Shown here piece after piece: positions 53,401 through 61,992 of a DNA stretch of 64,000 bases. The notes under the pieces are model-generated. The model was given only the letters and a program-made list of their open reading frames with translations. It was not told the DNA's origin and ran no database searches. The position numbers and the translations under genes are program-made. How positions within the stretch are numbered: position 1 is the first letter of the stretch; the number at the start of each line of letters is the position of its first letter. This stretch comes from Planctomycetaceae bacterium (GTDB lineage Bacteria > Planctomycetota > Phycisphaerae > UBA1845 > UTPLA1), in the NCBI GenBank assembly GCA_011525745.1, contig WYBU01000105.1, positions 31,734-95,733 on the forward strand, read 5' to 3'.

Positions 53401-54081
53401 CGGATGCTTGCGGAGTTCGTCCGATCGTTCATGCGTCGCCGACAAATACTTTTCGATCTGCTCGCGGGCCGCCGCCAGGTAGCCTTCCCGCTCCAGCGCC
53501 AGCGCCAGATGCAGTCGCGCAAGAATGACGTCGGCCCGCCAGGCCCCGCGGCGCATCGCATCCGCGGCGTCGTCGCACATCAGCGCCAGTCGCAACGACT
53601 CGATCGCCGCGGTCGTCTCGCCCGCCTGTGCCTGCAACCGGCCCCGCACCGAATAAACGCGGGCATCGCGCGGCGACGTGCGTCCGGCCTGATCCAGATG
53701 CGAGCGCGCCAGCGGCAGATTCCCCTGCTGCAAAGCCGCCCGCGCCAGCATCAGATGGGCATCGACCCAGTCGGGCGCCAGCCGCAGCGCCTTCTCGCAT
53801 TCGGACACCGCCTCGGTCCACGACTCGTCGGCCAGTGATTTAGCCGCCGAATCCAGGTGCTCGCGCGCGGCTTCGGGAGGTTCGCCCGGCGACGGAGCCT
53901 CCTTCTCGACCGGCGGCAGCGTGGGCGCCGGCTTGATGTCCGCCGTCGCGAGGCGTGCGCGCTTCGGATCGACCGGCGGTTCACCGGCAACGCCTTGCGG
54001 TGCGGCCATACCGAAGCCGCACAGCGCGAGAAGCCACGCGGCGATCCAACGTTCGGCGAGTCGATCTGCGGGCCGCGGCAT
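50482..54081 (-). CDS. Large TPR protein, exported
   Basis: A 1199-residue protein. A signal or anchor sequence (about 8-30, WIAAWLLALCGFGMAA) precedes a Pro-rich linker, then about 25 tetratricopeptide-like units up to about residue 1140 (for example EAVSECEKALRLAPDWVDAH, LGYTWADRGEKLDKAEEMIR, LDSMGWVLYKKGQFDEAVIW). The C-terminal 20 or so codons (after DTRRTSHDERG) fall in a GGCTCGG-type repeat, so the tail may be recent. Function unknown; TPR arrays scaffold protein complexes. The start is ATG at 54081, five bases after the HhH gene stop. Confidence 0.85.
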   Translation of the reverse strand: MPRPADRLAERWIAAWLLALCGFGMAAPQGVAGEPPVDPKRARLATADIKPAPTLPPVEKEAPSPGEPPEAAREHLDSAAKSLADESWTEAVSECEKALRLAPDWVDAHLMLARAALQQGNLPLARSHLDQAGRTSPRDARVYSVRGRLQAQAGETTAAIESLRLALMCDDAADAMRRGAWRADVILARLHLALALEREGYLAAAREQIEKYLSATHERSDELRKHPELKSAMVLYADRAEVLLSELCTRLGEPAAAAAALARAIQANPDNPSLRQRWARALAAAGRGDEAIEAARERLAAGADRDAVMLLEDICRAAGRPEQADAVMAEWIARPGGADAATAWADRLTETGRFDQAFRVLRDGLKQSPGHAGLMQRMADACVRSGRWNEFRDVLLAMLSDSSSYDAAMAALDRAAGNPADRKRLLDVLTRENGGGAAVAVARARLLEREGQAERATAVLEQVFDAVRQQETGHDGSVGGLCAALASRHLAAYEWPQAEAVCRWACEHGFRSAAMLRMQGEALDAQDEFLSAEAAYREAAQLDRRDARALKALAALLERRDQSKRARQVYRDILSEVDPRDAEAHEALIRGTLSGGAVDQALEQYREMKRLGISGPAMERCTALIDTVSGAERGPDRLRKYGAALKDILSRHPDDAASRLDLAFSYMTARENTEALATIEELLSRHPSHVAGREVKVELLTRMLRWDEAMRLVDRMVSERPRRLRWRETLKEMALNLGDDAAAVSQLDELLKRDDLGAARTKYLSELLILLAMSGRHDEAVRRARAALDAANNDATFRALYAAALERAGRFDEAVAEAREMMAVDAARSELREFYIGRLLAAGRAARAAQEALLWFEDEPQEQWLGWLLSAIHVRARDYDQAIALIKSLGVDAARPGGAGLLLEAYESAGRFDEAINLVQGVIQSQPGQGFENVLAGVYVRAGRFDDAARLLNRLLEPELQRKQAGQPFDLGAAFDRMRTLAHVYERMGQSQRSESLLEEIFELLPSDPGINNDLGYTWADRGEKLDKAEEMIRLAVASQPRAPAYLDSMGWVLYKKGQFDEAVIWLERALRWSRAAALQLPSSIMTRPADPVDVTILDHAGDALYRLGQKEQASAYWREAVEVVRKSGNRSSDPVRDTELAKRAEAKCADVAAGRAPALAPTGAESEDTRRTSHDERGLIRAASASNAVDAPVRKKVA

Positions 54082-54086
54082 GAGAA

Positions 54087-54887
54087 TCACTTTCTTGATG
54101 ACGTGCGACGCTTCTTGCGGCTGGAACGGGCGGCCGGCTTGGCGCGCGCCGTGGCGCGGCGCGACGAGTTGACGCGCGCGGGACGCTTGCGGACCGCGCG
54201 CACGGGCTTGGCCGGGGCGTGCGTCGGCGGCGGCGTGGGCGAGGCATTGTCGGCCGGGACCGGCCTGGCGCGACGTGAACCGCGCGTCCACGCCACGCGC
54301 CGCAGCGCGGTGAACCACGTTTCTTCGCGGCCGCTCGGGACCAGGCGCTCGAAAAACGCCTGCACCGTCGGCGTGTCGGCGGTTGGATCGATCAGTTTCT
54401 CGCTGCGCAACCACTCCAGCGTCACATCGTCGATCGGTACGGCGTGATGACCCAGGGCGCGCATGACGACCACGGCGGCCGAAAAGGGCGTCATGCCGTC
54501 CAGCGAATCGAGCCACTCGCGCGCCTCGCGCTTGCCCATGTTCTGAAGGAACGCCAGATCGAGATGGTGGCAGCGGTTGAACACCGCGTTCAGCGCCCGC
54601 AGCACGGCCTCGGCCGCCACGCGCGCCTGGGGAAAATCCGAACCCACCATGTCGATCAACTCGGCGATGGTCGTGACGCGCAGCTCGTTGACGTCGACGG
54701 TCGCCTCGCGAATGCGCCGAAAGCCCGCCGCGGCGGGACCATCCGGCGCAAATCGCATCAACTGCGACAGAATGATGTGCCCCGTCACGTCGGTGTTCGG
54801 CACGCGGCTCGGCGATCGGGCCGCCGCCGCGCGGGCGCCGGCCAGCGCCCGCCGCAGTTTCTTCGCATACTCGGTGGCGTTTTTCAT
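54087..54887 (-). CDS. HhH-GPD (endonuclease III-like) protein without catalytic Lys, basic tail
   Basis: A 266-residue protein. Residues about 30-200 have the helix-hairpin-helix glycosylase fold: PQARVAAEAVLRALNAVF, then LDGMTPFSAAVVVMRAL (HhH hairpin) and HHAVPIDDVTLEWL with the Asp (153/154). Endonuclease III has Lys in the GVGRKTA hairpin; here that place is Phe/Ser and no [4Fe-4S] cysteines follow, so it may be a monofunctional glycosylase or only a DNA binder. The C-terminal 65 residues are Arg/Lys/Ala/Pro-rich, like histone H1 tails. It overlaps the rbfA stop by four bases. Confidence 0.8.
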   Translation of the reverse strand: MKNATEYAKKLRRALAGARAAAARSPSRVPNTDVTGHIILSQLMRFAPDGPAAAGFRRIREATVDVNELRVTTIAELIDMVGSDFPQARVAAEAVLRALNAVFNRCHHLDLAFLQNMGKREAREWLDSLDGMTPFSAAVVVMRALGHHAVPIDDVTLEWLRSEKLIDPTADTPTVQAFFERLVPSGREETWFTALRRVAWTRGSRRARPVPADNASPTPPPTHAPAKPVRAVRKRPARVNSSRRATARAKPAARSSRKKRRTSSRK

Positions 54888-55294
54888 TCAGCGCCTCCGT
54901 CCGGTGGAGCGTCCGCAGGCGGTTCCGCGTCCGGCGCGGCCCGCTGCTTCCGCTCCGCCGCCAGCTTGTCCAGCGCGCGGACCGTCTCGATGCCCTTCTT
55001 GATCGAATCGTCCAGGTGAAATCGCAGCAGCGGACACTGGCGGATCGTCAGATCGCGCGCCAGCAGCGATTGAATCATGCCCCGCGCGCTTTGCAGCCCG
55101 CGCAGCGTCGTGCGGCCCTCGACCTCCGATCCCATCACGCTGAAGTAAACGTCGGCGAACTTCAGGTCGGCCGACACATTCACACGCGTGATGCTCGTCA
55201 GCCGCGACACGCGCGGATCGGACACGCGCGACAAAATCGCGTCGCTCACCACGCCGCGAATCACGCTGCCCAGTCGCTCCAGCCGATGCCCCAT
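54884..55294 (-). CDS. rbfA: Ribosome-binding factor A
   Basis: RbfA binds the 30S precursor and assists 16S 5' end maturation. The 136-residue product has the KH-like fold: RLERLGSVIRGVVSDAILSR, LTSITRVNVSADLKFADVYF, SARGMIQSLLARDLTIRQCP and LLRFHLDDSIKKGIETVRAL. A Pro/Ala/Glu-rich tail follows. It is in the nusA-infB operon, as in many bacteria; the next gene overlaps its stop. Confidence 0.93.
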   Translation of the reverse strand: MGHRLERLGSVIRGVVSDAILSRVSDPRVSRLTSITRVNVSADLKFADVYFSVMGSEVEGRTTLRGLQSARGMIQSLLARDLTIRQCPLLRFHLDDSIKKGIETVRALDKLAAERKQRAAPDAEPPADAPPDGGAE

Positions 55295-55339
55295 CGTCCC
55301 TGCGCCTCTCGAAGCTGCTCCCGACCCCGCCGCGCGGCG

Positions 55340-55621
55340 CTACAGCACTTCAATCGAAAAATCCACCAGGCTCGCCCCCCGCGCCCGACGCGCCTCGTCC
55401 ACGATCTTGCTCAGGCAGCTTTCAACGAACCGTGCGTCGTTCGACACCATCGCAATGCCGATCTCCGACCGCCGATGCTCGTCCAGATAGTCCGTCTCGG
55501 CGATCGAAATGTTGTGTCGATGCGCCAGCCGGTCCTTCAGGCCGCGGATCGCCCGGCGCTTGTCCTTCAGCGACATCGCTCCGTCGATCGCCAGCTCCAA
55601 CGTCAGCACGCCGATGACCAC
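55340..55621 (-). CDS. DUF503 (YlxP-like) protein
   Basis: A 93-residue protein typical of the infB neighbourhood (B. subtilis ylxP lies between infB and rbfA). VIGVLTLELAIDGAMSLKDK, RRAIRGLKDRLAHRHNISIA and ETDYLDEHRRSEIGIAMVSN are family features. Function unsettled; a role in translation or ribosome assembly is usually assumed from context. The start is GTG at 55621, one base after the infB stop; rbfA follows after 45 bp. Confidence 0.9.
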   Translation of the reverse strand: MVIGVLTLELAIDGAMSLKDKRRAIRGLKDRLAHRHNISIAETDYLDEHRRSEIGIAMVSNDARFVESCLSKIVDEARRARGASLVDFSIEVL

Positions 55622-55622
55622 G

Positions 55623-58409
55623 CTACAGCGTCCGCTCCACCTGCACGACCTCGTACGACTCGATCACGTCGCCGGGCTTCAGGTCGTCGAACCCGTCGAG
55701 TCTCATGCCGCATTCCAGTCCCGCGCGCACCTCGCGCACGTCGTCCTTGAACCGTCGCAGCGACGCCAGCGCCGACCGCTCCTTGATCACCACGCTGTCG
55801 CGCACCACGCGAACCATGTGGTTCCGCGCCACCGTCCCGTCGCGCACAAAGCAGCCCGCGATCCGGCCCACCTTGCCGACGTTGAATACCTGACGCACCT
55901 CCGCCCGGCCGCGCGACTCGATCGACTCGGCCGGCGCCAGCAGCCCGGCCAGCGCTTTGCGGATGTCGTCATCGACTTCGTAGATCACCCGGTAGAAGCG
56001 CAGCTCGACGCCGTGCTCCTGCGCCAGTTTCTGGGCCGACGGCTCGGCAATGACCGTAAACCCGATGACGATCGCCTTGCTCGCCGCCGCCAGCATCACG
56101 TCGCCGTCGCTGATTGCGCCCACGCCCGAGTGCAGGATGTTCAGCCGCACCTGGTCCCGCGGAATGTCCTCGAGCGTCTTGCGCAGAACGTCCACCGATC
56201 CCTGCACGTCCGCCTTGAGAATCACGTTCAGCGAAGGAACTTCCTCGCCCGTCGCCGATGCCAGCAGGCTCGTCAGATCGGTCGGCTTGCCGAGCTGCGC
56301 CAACTCCGCCTCGCGCCGCTGCCGTTGAATTTCTTCCGCCGCCGCCTTGGCTTCCTGAAGCGTGTCGACTTCGTACAACTCGTCGCCCGCCGCCGGAATC
56401 GCGCTCAGCCCGGCCAGTTCGACCGGCGTCGCCGGGCCGGCCGACTTCTGCCGCTTGCCGACCTCATCGGTCATCGCGCGCACCTTGCCGTACGAAGGCC
56501 CGCACACAACGACCGCGCCTTCCCGCAGCCGCCCTTCGCGCACCATCACACGCGCCACCGCCCCGGCGCCTTCTTTCATCCGCGCTTCGATCACGGTTCC
56601 GAAGGCCGGCACGCGCGTGTCGGCACGCAAGTCCATCAGGTCCGACATCGCCGCCAGGTGCACGAGCAGCTCGTCGATTCCCTCTCCCGTGGTTGCCGAC
56701 GTATGGATCACGTCCGTGTCGCCGCCCCACGCCTGCGGCGTGAGCTGATGCTCCGACAACTGGCCGTAGATCTTGTTCACGTCGACGCCCGGCAGGTCGA
56801 TCTTGTTCAGCGCCACCACAATCGGCACCTTGGCCGCCCGCGCGTGATTGATCGCCTCGACCGTCTGCGGCATCACGCCGTCGTCCGCGGCCACCACCAG
56901 CACGACCACGTCGGTCAGGTTCGCGCCGCGCGCCCGCATCGCCGTGAACGCCGCATGGCCGGGCGTGTCCAGGAAAGTTACGTACCGGTCCTTCACGCGC
57001 ACGCGGTACGCGCCGATGTGCTGCGTGATGCCGCCCGCTTCGCCCGCCGCGACTTTCGTTTCGCGAATGCGGTCCAGCAGGCTGGTCTTTCCGTGATCGA
57101 CGTGACCGAGGATCGTGACCACCGGCGGCCGCGGCTCGACGTGCTTGCGATCCATTTGCGCGCGTTTGTCCCGGAGGACGTCCAACGGCGACAATGCCTT
57201 TTCGACCGTCAGCTCCACGCCGAACTCCATTGCCAGCAACTGGGCCGTTTCTCCGTCGATCGTCTTGCTCAGTCCCGCCACCAGTCCCTGCGCCACCAGC
57301 TTGGGAACAATCTGATCGAACCGGATGCCGGTCTGACGGCAGAATTCCTTCAGTACGATCGGCTCGCGCAGCCGCACCTTCTCGCGCCGTCCGGCCGGCC
57401 GCGCCGGCGCCGCCCCTTCGCGGCGAGTTTCGACCGCGCGATGCGTGCGACCGGTCGCCTGCGCCAAGCGCTCGCGCCGGTCGATTAGGTCTTGATCGCG
57501 ATACTCTCGCAGCCGCTCGGTGAACTCCACCGCCGAATCCCGCGCGCTGCGACGCGGATTGATGCGCGCCCGCGCGCCGCCGGCCGCCGAACGCTTCGCC
57601 GCCGCGCGCTCTTCTTCTTCCTCTTCTTCTTTCGTGCGCGCCTGGCCGCGACGCCGCGGCCCCGCAACCTCCGGCGGCGGTCCCGTGACGACGCCCCCGC
57701 CCGCCGGTCCGCGCGCCGCCGGTCGCGGACGCGGGACATAGTCGGGCTTCTCGATACGAACGACCGTCGGACCGCGCAACTGTGCCGGCCGCGGGATGTT
57801 CTGCGGGCCGGCCGGTGCGGTCGGCGGAGGCGGCGGCTCGGGCGCCGGCGCGCTGGCGGCAACGGCCGGCGCGGGTTTCTCCTCGACCGCGGGCGGCTCG
57901 AGCGGTCCCGTCGGCGCGTGCGCGGGTTCTTCAACGACTTGCCCCGGCGACTCCGGCGGCGCGGCCTCGGCCGCGGGCGCCTCGGCAGCCGGACGAACCT
58001 CGATCGGCGGCGTCTCGGCGGGAGCAGGCACAGTCGACGGGGCTTCCGCGGCGACCGCGGGCGGAGCGGTTTGGGCCGTTTCAGCGGCGGGCGGCGCAGG
58101 TTCGGCGATTGGCTCAGCCGGCGGCGGCGCCTCTTCAGCGGCCTTTTTCTTCTTCGACCCGCGGGGTTTCGACGGCTTCTTTACCTTGGCCAGATCGACG
58201 GGCGCGGCGGTCTCGACGGCCGTCTGGTGCGGACCTTCGCTGAACCATTCTCGAATCGTTTCTTCCTGCCCGACCGAAAGCACGTGCATGTGCTTCTCGA
58301 TGGGCAGACCCTCGGCCTTGCATTTTTCGAGGACGGCCTTGCTCGTGACGCCCAGCTCCTTCGCCAGGTCGCTCACGCGAAGTTTCTTTTTGGCCTCAGC
58401 CTGAGCCAA
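55623..58409 (-). CDS. infB: Translation initiation factor IF-2
   Basis: GTPase that brings fMet-tRNA to the ribosome. The 928-residue protein has IF2_N ([20 protein letters not shown]), a long Pro/Ala/Glu-rich linker with an EEEEEE run (about 260-275), a second IF2_N ([16 protein letters not shown]) and the G domain [24 protein letters not shown], followed by domains II-IV. The start is TTG at 58409, with GGGAGGT seven bases upstream; the longer TTG at 58424 and GTG at 58415 overlap that ribosome-binding site. Second gene of the nusA operon. Confidence 0.95.
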   Translation of the reverse strand: MAQAEAKKKLRVSDLAKELGVTSKAVLEKCKAEGLPIEKHMHVLSVGQEETIREWFSEGPHQTAVETAAPVDLAKVKKPSKPRGSKKKKAAEEAPPPAEPIAEPAPPAAETAQTAPPAVAAEAPSTVPAPAETPPIEVRPAAEAPAAEAAPPESPGQVVEEPAHAPTGPLEPPAVEEKPAPAVAASAPAPEPPPPPTAPAGPQNIPRPAQLRGPTVVRIEKPDYVPRPRPAARGPAGGGVVTGPPPEVAGPRRRGQARTKEEEEEEERAAAKRSAAGGARARINPRRSARDSAVEFTERLREYRDQDLIDRRERLAQATGRTHRAVETRREGAAPARPAGRREKVRLREPIVLKEFCRQTGIRFDQIVPKLVAQGLVAGLSKTIDGETAQLLAMEFGVELTVEKALSPLDVLRDKRAQMDRKHVEPRPPVVTILGHVDHGKTSLLDRIRETKVAAGEAGGITQHIGAYRVRVKDRYVTFLDTPGHAAFTAMRARGANLTDVVVLVVAADDGVMPQTVEAINHARAAKVPIVVALNKIDLPGVDVNKIYGQLSEHQLTPQAWGGDTDVIHTSATTGEGIDELLVHLAAMSDLMDLRADTRVPAFGTVIEARMKEGAGAVARVMVREGRLREGAVVVCGPSYGKVRAMTDEVGKRQKSAGPATPVELAGLSAIPAAGDELYEVDTLQEAKAAAEEIQRQRREAELAQLGKPTDLTSLLASATGEEVPSLNVILKADVQGSVDVLRKTLEDIPRDQVRLNILHSGVGAISDGDVMLAAASKAIVIGFTVIAEPSAQKLAQEHGVELRFYRVIYEVDDDIRKALAGLLAPAESIESRGRAEVRQVFNVGKVGRIAGCFVRDGTVARNHMVRVVRDSVVIKERSALASLRRFKDDVREVRAGLECGMRLDGFDDLKPGDVIESYEVVQVERTL

Positions 58410-58446
58410 TCGCACACCTCCCAATGTCCAACCGCACCATCACGCG

Positions 58447-58470
58447 TGGCACGGGCTGGCGGCCCGTGCG
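58447..58470. repeat. GCACGGGC hairpin repeat
   Basis: TGGCACGGGCTGGCGGCCCG then TGCG; the same stem as at 41788. It lies in the nusA-infB spacer, 38 bp upstream of infB. Confidence 0.6.
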
Positions 58471-58504
58471 AGTTCCGTCGCATTCGCGACGCGTTCAACC
58501 TGCC

Positions 58505-58531
58505 GCAGCGCCGGCGCTCGCGGCTCGGATC
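58505..58531 (+). repeat. Half GGCTCGG-type repeat
   Basis: GCAGCGCCGGCGCTCGCGGC then TCGGAT. The left arm of the family is missing. It lies in the nusA-infB spacer. Confidence 0.5.
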
Positions 58532-58566
58532 ATCATGGTTCGCTGCGCGAACCCAATCCCCGCATC

Positions 58567-58587
58567 CCACGGGCCTATAGCCCGTGG
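58567..58587. repeat. Hairpin just past nusA
   Basis: CCACGGGC and GCCCGTGG form a perfect 8-bp stem with loop CTATA, nine bases after the nusA stop on the minus strand. There is no U-tract; it might attenuate or stabilise the message between nusA and infB. Confidence 0.45.
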
Positions 58588-58596
58588 ATTCCTGCG

Positions 58597-60054
58597 TCAC
58601 TGAATCGGCTGCTCGCGCGCTTGCCGGTCGTTTCCTTCAACCGCCTGCTCTTGACTCGAAGCAACAGGTGCATCGACTGCCCCGCGCTGCGGCTCGTCAC
58701 CGTCGGCCACCGCCGTCGCCACGCCCGATGAATCGATTGCACCGTTGCCGCCCGGATCGAACACGCCGCCCGCGGCCGGTTCTGTCGTTTCTTCCGCGGT
58801 CGGCCCGGTTTCGCCCTCGGCGACGGCGCCCTCGCCGCCGCCCTCACTCGCCGCTTCGGCAGCCGCGGCGGCCTCCGCCGCCTTGGCCGCTTTCTTCAGC
58901 GCCATCTCTTCCTGGACCTTCTTCGCTTCAACGCCGCACGATTCCACAATGCGTTTTGCCAGCTCATCGGTAATGCCCAGTTCGTTGACCAGCGGCTCGG
59001 TACCGACCGCCTCGACATCCACGACGCTGACCAGACCCAGCAGCGACAGTTTCTCGATCAGCACCGGATCGATGCCCTCGACCATCTTCACCGTCTTCTC
59101 GAGCCGCTCCAGGCCTTCGTTGTATTCCTTCGGCGTGAGGATATCGATGTCCCAGCCGGTCAGACGCGCCGCCAGCCGCACGTTCTGCCCGCGCTTGCCG
59201 ATCGCCAGCGACAACTGATCCTCGGGCACGACCGCCGTCGCCCGCCCCAGCTCGAAGCACAGCGCGATGTCCTGTACTTCCGCCGGCCGCAGCGCGTTGG
59301 TGATCAGAATCTGCGACGATTCGTTCCAGCGCACGATGTCGATCTTTTCGCCGCCCAACTCTTCGACGATGTTCTTGATGCGGCTGCCGCGCACGCCCAC
59401 GCACGCGCCCACCGCGTCGACCTTCGAGTCGATCGACGCCACCGCCACCTTGGTGCGATAGCCCGCCTCGCGCGCCAGCGCCTTGATCTCGATCACGCGC
59501 TCCGACACCTCGGGCACTTCCTGCTCGAACAGCCGCTTGATCAGATCGGGATGGCTGCGCGACAGGATGATCTTCACCTGGTGCGGCGCCTCGCGCACGT
59601 CCAGCACCATCGCGCGGATGCGCTCGCCCGGCTGATGCGTTTCTCCCGGTATCTGCTCGCCCTTGGGCAGAAAGGCTTCGGCCCGCCCGACGTTGACGAC
59701 CAGCGCGCCGCCGTCGACGCGCGACACCGTGCCCGTGATGATCGTGCCTCTCTTCTCGACGAATTCCTGATAAATGCTGCCGCGCTCCGCGTCGCGGAAC
59801 CGCTGGATCATCACCTGCTTGCAGGTCTGCGCCGCGATGCGCCCCAGCTCGCGCATTTCGATCGGCGCGCCGGCGCGCGTCGCGTGGATTTCGCCCGTCA
59901 GCCGGTCGATCGCCACCTGCACGTCGTCTTCCTGGCCGTACGTCTTGCGCACGGCCGTGACCATGGCCTGCTCGAGGTCCTCGACGACCACGTCCTTCTC
60001 GATGTTCCGGTCGCGCGAGATCGCGTCGATGATTCGCAAAAGCTCTGACTGCAT
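58597..60054 (-). CDS. nusA: Transcription termination/antitermination factor NusA
   Basis: NusA binds RNA polymerase and affects pausing, termination and antitermination. The 485-residue protein contains the NTD (ELLRIIDAISRDRNIEKDVV), S1 (KRGTIITGTVSRVDGGALVV), KH1/KH2 (GACVGVRGSRIKNIVEELGG, LAIGKRGQNVRLAARLTGWD) and one helix-hairpin region, then an Ala/Glu-rich tail of about 90 residues. The start is ATG at 60054 (AGGA upstream). rimP, which usually precedes nusA, is not found; the 188 bp before it hold no gene. Confidence 0.95.
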   Translation of the reverse strand: MQSELLRIIDAISRDRNIEKDVVVEDLEQAMVTAVRKTYGQEDDVQVAIDRLTGEIHATRAGAPIEMRELGRIAAQTCKQVMIQRFRDAERGSIYQEFVEKRGTIITGTVSRVDGGALVVNVGRAEAFLPKGEQIPGETHQPGERIRAMVLDVREAPHQVKIILSRSHPDLIKRLFEQEVPEVSERVIEIKALAREAGYRTKVAVASIDSKVDAVGACVGVRGSRIKNIVEELGGEKIDIVRWNESSQILITNALRPAEVQDIALCFELGRATAVVPEDQLSLAIGKRGQNVRLAARLTGWDIDILTPKEYNEGLERLEKTVKMVEGIDPVLIEKLSLLGLVSVVDVEAVGTEPLVNELGITDELAKRIVESCGVEAKKVQEEMALKKAAKAAEAAAAAEAASEGGGEGAVAEGETGPTAEETTEPAAGGVFDPGGNGAIDSSGVATAVADGDEPQRGAVDAPVASSQEQAVEGNDRQAREQPIQ

Positions 60055-60242
60055 GTCTGCGTTCCTGCTTGTGCCGGCTCCAAACAAAAAAGTGGGCTGC
60101 GACCACGCCGACCCACTTTCCCTGACCGGGCCGCTTCCGCGGAAGTCTGCCCGGCGCGCCGTGCTGGAAGGGTGCCGGTTAGTTCATCCGCGGGCCTCCC
60201 GCACAGGGAATGCCCTCGGCGGACGGCGCTCGCCGCTCGCGC

Positions 60243-61475
60243 TTATGCGACACGGCTCGTCGCCTCGTTCGCCGCCAGGCTCACGTTCGCGCCGGTCGCT
60301 CCCGGCTCGAACAGGTGGCTTCCCAGCATGTCGATCACCAGCGGCACAACTTGTCCCTCCGCCATGCGGGTCCGCGCGCTGATGCGCGCCACCAGACCCT
60401 CATGGACGCTTGTCGACAAGAATACGTCCATCACGTCGCCCAGCGGCTCGACGACCGCCACATGCGCCTTCAATCCGGCCGTCGTCTCGGCCGCGGTCTG
60501 TTCGGCGCCGCAGCAATGGCAATAGCGGCCCACGACTTCGACGTCGCAACGCTCGCACACACCCCTGCCACCGCCGGCGGCGTCGCCCACGCGAAGCGAC
60601 TCCGGCCGAACGCCCAAAACCATCGGGCGATCGGCGTACCGGGCCGCGCTGTCCGCCACCCGCCCCGACAGCGGGATTCGCCCGCTGCCTTCGTCGAAAT
60701 ACCAGCCGTCGCCGTCGCGGCGGACGTAACCGTTCAGGAAGTTCATCGGCGGCGAGCCGACGAACCCGGCCACGAATCGGTTGACCGGCCGCTCGTACAC
60801 TTCCAGGGGCGTGCCGAACTGGTGCACCACGCCGTCCTTCATGACGACCACGCGGTCGCCCAGCGTCATCGCCTCTTCCTGGTCGTGCGTGACGTAAATT
60901 GTAGTCGTACCGAGCCGCCGGTGGAGCTTCTTCAGCTCGGCCCGCATCTCCAGCCGCAGTTTCGCGTCCAGGTTCGACAACGGCTCGTCGAACAAAAACG
61001 CCTTGGGGCTGCGAACGATTGCGCGGCCCACGGCCACACGCTGCCGCTGCCCGCCCGAAAGCGCCGCGGGCTTGCGCTTCAGCAGGTCGGTCAGATTCAA
61101 TGTGGCGGCCACTTCGCGGACTTTGCGGTCGATGTCGGCCCGGCTCATGCCCAATTCGCGGCGTCGCAGCTTCAGGCTGAACGCCATGTTCTCGTACACG
61201 GTCATGTACGGATACAGGGCATAGTTCTGAAACACCATCGCGATGTCGCGATCCTTCGGCGGCACGTCGTTGACCACGCGGTCGCCGATGCGGATTTCGC
61301 CGTCGCTGACTTCCTCCAGTCCCGCCACCATTCGCAGCGTCGTGCTTTTGCCGCAGCCTGAAGGACCGACCAGCACGACGAATTCGGAGTCCCTCACGTG
61401 AATGCTGACCTGGCGTACGGCCGGGACGCCGCCGGGGTAGGTCTTGCTGACGTCGCGTAAAACCACTTCAGCCAT
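60243..61475 (-). CDS. ugpC: MalK/UgpC-type ABC ATPase with a zinc-ribbon insertion
   Basis: The ATPase of a carbohydrate-type importer. Walker [10 protein letters not shown] (37-45), signature LSGGQRQR, Walker [14 protein letters not shown]-loop [10 protein letters not shown], then the TOBE/MOP regulatory domain (about 245-400). CxxC-x8-CxxC (Cys307, 310, 319, 322, in the segments GVCERCD and YCHCCG) is inserted in that domain, which is unusual. No permease or binding protein is adjacent, so substrate and the symbol ugpC are tentative; MsmX-type ATPases often serve several transporters. A palindrome overlaps its promoter. Confidence 0.88.
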   Translation of the reverse strand: MAEVVLRDVSKTYPGGVPAVRQVSIHVRDSEFVVLVGPSGCGKSTTLRMVAGLEEVSDGEIRIGDRVVNDVPPKDRDIAMVFQNYALYPYMTVYENMAFSLKLRRRELGMSRADIDRKVREVAATLNLTDLLKRKPAALSGGQRQRVAVGRAIVRSPKAFLFDEPLSNLDAKLRLEMRAELKKLHRRLGTTTIYVTHDQEEAMTLGDRVVVMKDGVVHQFGTPLEVYERPVNRFVAGFVGSPPMNFLNGYVRRDGDGWYFDEGSGRIPLSGRVADSAARYADRPMVLGVRPESLRVGDAAGGGRGVCERCDVEVVGRYCHCCGAEQTAAETTAGLKAHVAVVEPLGDVMDVFLSTSVHEGLVARISARTRMAEGQVVPLVIDMLGSHLFEPGATGANVSLAANEATSRVA

Positions 61476-61521
61476 GAAGTTACGTCAAATCTCCCGCACG
61501 CTGGCCAAATCCAGAGCAGCC

Positions 61522-61549
61522 ATTATACGGAACTTCCGTATTCGGTCAA
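61522..61549 (-). promoter_or_regulatory. Strong promoter of the MalK/UgpC-type gene
   Basis: On the minus strand TTGACC (61549-61544) and a consensus TATAAT (61527-61522) are separated by 16 bp. Transcription would begin near 61515, about 40 nt before the ATG at 61475. Confidence 0.75.
61525..61541. promoter_or_regulatory. Perfect 17-bp palindrome over the -10 (operator)
   Basis: ATACGGAACTTCCGTAT (8-bp arms, one central base) overlaps the spacer and the first bases of the -10 of the promoter above. A dimeric repressor bound here would block RNA polymerase. The regulator is unknown. Confidence 0.65.
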
Positions 61550-61992
61550 TCGCGTGTTCCGTCCTCCACCCCCCTTTTTCCCGTCCGCCCAAACTGCTAG
61601 CTGAACCGAACCACGGCCATGGGGGTGTGCCAAGGACGGCCCCAAAACCCGCCGCCGCTGCTTCACTCGCTGCACGCCGCCTTCCCCCTGATCCGAAACA
61701 CGACCGGCCTTGAGTGCCCGGCTCACCCCACATGGCCTTTCCGACCGCCCATCTGCGCACTGCCTCGCCTGCGGGGCGGAATTGCCGTCCCGGCACAATG
61801 GGCGCGAACTCGGTCATCATGCGTCCCCGCACCTTCCGCATCCTCGATTTCGACTTTCTGCTTACGCCTTCCTCCTTCGTCGCTTTCTTCGGTTCCCCGT
61901 TCCCAATTAACGAGAGCCGCCCGCACCCTTTTGCTATCATGTTCCACGATCACACGAACCCGGCCGAACCCGGCCCGTGAGGGAGACCCACC
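61550..61992. other. Gene-free region between the divergent ATPase and P5C dehydrogenase genes
   Basis: About 440 bp. Degenerate CCGTGAGGGAG-type repeats lie at 61606-61620 and 61964-61985. A 151-codon minus-strand frame (61485-61940) crosses the ATPase promoter, is of odd composition and matches nothing I know, so I do not call it. The P5C dehydrogenase promoter is not clear. Confidence 0.4.
61964..61985 (+). repeat. CCGTGAGGGAG-type repeat forming the ribosome-binding site
   Basis: CCGAACCCGGCCCGTGAGGG then AG matches the family. Its GGGAG lies about eight bases before the P5C dehydrogenase ATG and is the only candidate Shine-Dalgarno sequence there. Confidence 0.5.

Noticed and set aside
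61485..61940. 151-codon minus-strand frame before the ATPase gene
   Set aside because: Crosses the strong promoter and operator, has unusual composition and no recognisable domain.
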